Origin: DASZIT01 sp052143315
Lineage (GTDB): Bacteria > Actinomycetota > Acidimicrobiia > Acidimicrobiales > RAAP-2
Reading direction: 5' to 3'
DNA: 43,095 nucleotides
Assembly (NCBI GenBank): GCA_052143315.1
Contig: JBKQTE010000087.1
Coordinates: 1 to 43,095 of the forward strand
In this document: positions 40,325 to 43,095 of the stretch, piece after piece
Layout: the number at the start of each line of letters is the position of its first letter
Numbering within the stretch: the first letter of the stretch is position 1
Translations under genes and position numbers: made by a program
The notes under the pieces: model-generated
Databases searched by the model: none
Told to the model about the DNA's origin: nothing
The model's input: the letters and a program-made list of their open reading frames with translations, nothing else

Positions 40325-42336
40325 CCTCCGGGTCGTTCGATGTGGAAGATGTGGGCGGGGACGACCTCCGGGTCGAGCCGGATGTAGTTCCGGGGACCGG
40401 CCCACTCGTAGCGGGCTCCGGTGAGGAGGTCGTGGAGGACGAGGGTCTCGGCCCCCTCCAGCCGCAGGGCGGACAGGTCGAGGGAGACCGTCCCGGCCTG
40501 GGCCGCCCGCGGGTCGACGTTGACGGCAACCAGGACGGTGTCGTCGAAGCCGGCGCCGTCCGGGCTCGGGCCGGCCGTCTTCGAGTAGACGAGGAGCTGA
40601 TCGTTGTCGACGCCGTGGAACCGGAGGGAGCGGTCCTGCTGGAGGGCCGGATGGGCGTGGCGGACGGCGTTCACCTGGGTCAGCAGGCCGGCCAGGCTGT
40701 CGGGCCGGTCGAGGTCCCAGTGGCGGACCTCGTACTTCTCCGAGTCGAGGTACTCCTCGGAGCCGGGCTGCCGGGCCTGGTGCTCGAGAAGCTCGAACGC
40801 CGGCCCGTACACCCCGTAGCTGGCCCCCAGGGTGGCGGCCAGGACCAGGCGGGCCTCGAAGGCCGGCCGGCCCCCGCTCTGGAGGGACTCGTGGAGGATG
40901 TCGGGGGTGTTGGGCCAGAGGTTGGGCCGGAAGTAGTCGGCCACCGGGGTGCGGGTCAGCTCGGTCAGGTACTCCTCGAGCTCGCGGGGGGAGTTGCGCC
41001 AGGTGAAGTAGGTGTACGACTGCGAGAAGCCCACTTTGGCCAGGTGCTCCATGATCCGAGGGCGAGTGAAGGCCTCGGCCAGCATGATGACCTCGGGGTG
41101 GGCGGCCCGGACCTCGGCGATCAACCACTCCCAGAACCGCAGGGGCTTGGTGTGGGGATTGTCGACCCGGAACACCCGGACCCCGTGGTCGATCCAGAAC
41201 TCGACGACCTCGCGGAGCGCCTCCCACAGGCGGCGCCAGTCGGCCGTCTCGAAGTCGAGGGGGAAGATGTCCTCGTACCGCTTGGGGGGGTTCTCGGCCG
41301 GCCGGATGCTGCCGTCGGGGAGCCGCCGGAACCAGTCGGGGTGCTCGCACACCCAGGGATGGTCGGGGGAGCACTGGAAGGCCAGGTCGAGGGCCACCTC
41401 GATGGCCAGGCCGGCGGCGGCGGCCACCAGCCGGTCGAAGTCGGCGATGGTGCCGAGATCGGGGTGGATGGCGGTATGGCCTCCGGCGGCACCGCCGATG
41501 GCCCAGGGGCTGCCCGGGTCGCCGGGCTGGGCCTGCCTGGCGCCGTTGCGGCCCTTGCGGGCCGTGACCCCGATGGGGTGGATGGGGGGCAGGTAGAGGA
41601 TGTCGAATCCCAACCCGGCCACGTAGGGCAGCCGGGCCTCCACGTCGGCCAGGGTGCCGGGGCGGCCCGGGTCGGGGGAGGCGGAGCGGGGGAAGAGCTC
41701 GTACCAGCTGCTGAACCGGGCCCGGGCCCGTTCGACCTCGACCGGGTAGGCCTGGGAGGTAACCGTGGGCAACGGGTCGCGGTGGCGGGCCATGAGCGTT
41801 CCCAGCTCGGGGTGGCCGGCCAGCTCGAGGCCGTCCTCCGGTCCAGTGGCGGCGGCCGCCTGGAGGCCGTCGGCGAAGGCGCCCAGCCGTCGCCGGTCGG
41901 GGCCCTTGGCCCGGGCCGCCGCCTGGCGGACCAGCTCGGCCCCGACAAGGAGCTCGACGTCGAGGGGCTGGACGGCCCCGGCCCGGAGGGCGCCGAGCCA
42001 GCTGCCGAACCGGTCGACGGTGGCCCGGACGGCGAAGCGGTGACGGCCGGTCCGGGTCACCGGGAACTCCCCCCGCCAGTGGTCGTTGCCGACCGGCTCG
42101 AGGGCGGCGGTCTGCCACCGGCTGTCCTCCTCGTGGCGGAAGCGGACCTCGCCGGCCAGCTCGTCCTGGCCGTCGGCGAAGATGTCGGCCTCCACCACCA
42201 CGGCTTCGCCCAGCGCTCCCTTGGCCGGGGCGCTTCCGCCGTCGACGGTCGGCCGCACCCCGGCGATGACGGGTCGGGCCCGGCCCACCGTCCGGGGGAG
42301 GTCGGCGACCGGCGGAACGGCTCCCTCCCTAGCCAT
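40321..42336 (-). CDS. glgE: Alpha-1,4-glucan:maltose-1-phosphate maltosyltransferase
   Basis: Extends alpha-1,4-glucan with maltose from maltose 1-phosphate. The 671-residue product has an N-terminal beta domain, LYLPPIHPIGVTARKGRNG, HPDWFRRLPDGSIRPAENPP, PPKRYEDIFPLDFE, the nucleophile region VRVFRVDNPHTKPLRFWEWL and the acid in IMLAEAFTRPRIMEHLAKVG. NPPK followed by EDI and the HTKP segment distinguish GlgE from other GH13 enzymes. The ATG at 42336 overlaps the glgP stop by eight bases, supporting the start. Confidence 0.97.
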   Translation of the reverse strand: MAREGAVPPVADLPRTVGRARPVIAGVRPTVDGGSAPAKGALGEAVVVEADIFADGQDELAGEVRFRHEEDSRWQTAALEPVGNDHWRGEFPVTRTGRHRFAVRATVDRFGSWLGALRAGAVQPLDVELLVGAELVRQAAARAKGPDRRRLGAFADGLQAAAATGPEDGLELAGHPELGTLMARHRDPLPTVTSQAYPVEVERARARFSSWYELFPRSASPDPGRPGTLADVEARLPYVAGLGFDILYLPPIHPIGVTARKGRNGARQAQPGDPGSPWAIGGAAGGHTAIHPDLGTIADFDRLVAAAAGLAIEVALDLAFQCSPDHPWVCEHPDWFRRLPDGSIRPAENPPKRYEDIFPLDFETADWRRLWEALREVVEFWIDHGVRVFRVDNPHTKPLRFWEWLIAEVRAAHPEVIMLAEAFTRPRIMEHLAKVGFSQSYTYFTWRNSPRELEEYLTELTRTPVADYFRPNLWPNTPDILHESLQSGGRPAFEARLVLAATLGASYGVYGPAFELLEHQARQPGSEEYLDSEKYEVRHWDLDRPDSLAGLLTQVNAVRHAHPALQQDRSLRFHGVDNDQLLVYSKTAGPSPDGAGFDDTVLVAVNVDPRAAQAGTVSLDLSALRLEGAETLVLHDLLTGARYEWAGPRNYIRLDPEVVPAHIFHIERPGG

Positions 42337-43095
42337 CGAGGCGGACGGTGCGGCGGTAGGCCCGGGCCGCATACTCGGTCACCATGCGCTGGGAGGTGAA
42401 GAAGGAGCCGTTCAGGGCGATGGAGGAACGGCGGACGGCGGCGAACTGGTCGGGCTGCCGGTAGTAGAGGGGGGCCACCACCTGCCCGAGGACCCGGTCG
42501 AGATCTGCACCGTCGGCCCCGTCGACCTTCGGATCGCCGATGGGCAGGACGGCCCCGGCCCCCAGGTCGGTGCCGACGGCCCAGCCGGTCACTCCCTCGA
42601 CGTGGCCCTCCACCCACCATCCGTCGAGGACGCTGAGGCTGGGGACGCCGTTGAGGGCGGCCTTCATCCCGCTCGTCCCGGAAGCCTCGTGGGGGGCGAC
42701 CGGGTTGTTCAGCCAGACGTCGACCCCGGCCACCAGGAGGGAGGCCAGGTCCATGCCGTAGTCCTCGAGGTAGACGACGGTCACCGCGCCGGCCAGGGCA
42801 CGGGCGGCGGCGTTGACCCGCTCGATGACGGCCTTGCCCGGCTCGTCGAGGGGGTGGGCCTTCCCGCTGTAGACGACCTGGAGGGGCCCGACCCGGTCCA
42901 CCAGCTCACGGAGCCGGTCGGGGCGGGACAGGAGGAGGTCGTTGCGCTTGTACGGCGTGGCCCGCCGGGCCACCCCCACGGTCAGCGCCTGGGGGGCGAG
43001 GGCGACCCCCACGCGGCCGGCCACCACCTCGACCAGGACCTGCTTGGCCACGGCATGGGTGGCCCGGATCTCCACGAGGGGGATGACGCACGCAA
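42329..43095 (-). CDS. glgP: Alpha-glucan phosphorylase, C-terminal part (5' end outside window)
   Basis: Releases glucose 1-phosphate from alpha-glucan. Only the last 255 or so residues are visible; the frame is open to the right edge. They show RRATPYKRNDLLLSRPDRL, VYSGKAHPLDEPGKAVIERV and the pyridoxal phosphate region PHEASGTSGMKAALNGVPSL, whose lysine should hold the cofactor, then DGWWVEG. The pattern fits the DUF3417-type phosphorylases of actinobacteria. First visible gene of the operon; overlaps glgE by eight bases. Confidence 0.95.
   Translation of the reverse strand, partial: ACVIPLVEIRATHAVAKQVLVEVVAGRVGVALAPQALTVGVARRATPYKRNDLLLSRPDRLRELVDRVGPLQVVYSGKAHPLDEPGKAVIERVNAAARALAGAVTVVYLEDYGMDLASLLVAGVDVWLNNPVAPHEASGTSGMKAALNGVPSLSVLDGWWVEGHVEGVTGWAVGTDLGAGAVLPIGDPKVDGADGADLDRVLGQVVAPLYYRQPDQFAAVRRSSIALNGSFFTSQRMVTEYAARAYRRTVRLDG

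Noticed and set aside
1..43095. tRNA, rRNA, riboswitch, CRISPR, insertion sequences, attachment sites
   Set aside because: None seen by reading; gaps are too short or lack the required repeats, and no transposase, integrase or Cas protein motifs occur.

Overview
The window is a gene-dense, very GC-rich stretch of an actinobacterial chromosome, about 90% coding, with many GTG starts and 4-base start/stop overlaps. The block from a zinc metalloprotease through tilS, hpt, folE, folP, folB, folK, a DUF2520 protein, panC and panD to coaX, followed by clpC, follows the gene order known from Mycobacterium tuberculosis (Rv3626c down to clpC1). nadB and nadC sit beside panC and coaX as in Streptomyces. 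With a SigR/RsrA pair and a GlgE cluster, this points to Actinomycetota, possibly a deep lineage such as Acidimicrobiia (inference; no marker RNA is present). No rRNA, tRNA, CRISPR array, insertion sequence or prophage was seen.

Layout. (1) 1-3,485: clpC (minus strand, cut by the left edge), a divergent polyprenyl diphosphate synthase, and a small secreted protein, with two strong hairpin terminators. (2) 3,515-14,705, minus strand: a 14-gene superoperon for cofactor and nucleotide metabolism: metalloprotease, tilS, hpt, folE, folP, a catalytically dead phosphatase homologue, folB, folK, DUF2520, panC, panD, nadB, nadC, coaX. It covers most of the folate pathway, pantothenate to 4'-phosphopantothenate, and the first and third steps from aspartate to nicotinate mononucleotide; nadA and panB are not in the window. 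(3) 14,755-20,954: an extracytoplasmic sigma factor with its zinc anti-sigma factor, a serine beta-lactamase-like hydrolase, an acyl-CoA dehydrogenase, and a divergent doxX/aidB-like pair. (4) 20,997-30,713: a probable low-oxygen/nitric-oxide module: an arginine deiminase operon (arcD, arcA, arcB, arcC) running on through a 37-codon mini-ORF into a radical SAM/SPASM gene and an aldo/keto reductase, then an unknown gene, an M50 membrane protease with CBS domains, and a divergent nitrobindin-like haem protein. Its intergenic regions carry sequences resembling the dormancy regulator (DosR) box. (5) 30,743-43,095, minus strand: a translationally coupled alpha-glucan operon glgP (cut by the right edge), glgE, a treS-maltokinase fusion, malQ, glgB, glgX, which links trehalose, maltose 1-phosphate and branched alpha-glucan.

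Most interesting: the cluster of DosR-like boxes around the arginine deiminase/M50/nitrobindin genes; the folate-operon pseudophosphatase, in which the catalytic cysteine is glutamine; the mini-ORF coupled to the radical SAM gene; and a repeated promoter layout (TANNNT 6-9 bases before the start codon, with no Shine-Dalgarno site) suggesting leaderless transcripts. Box assignments and small genes are pattern-based and were not tested by any search.
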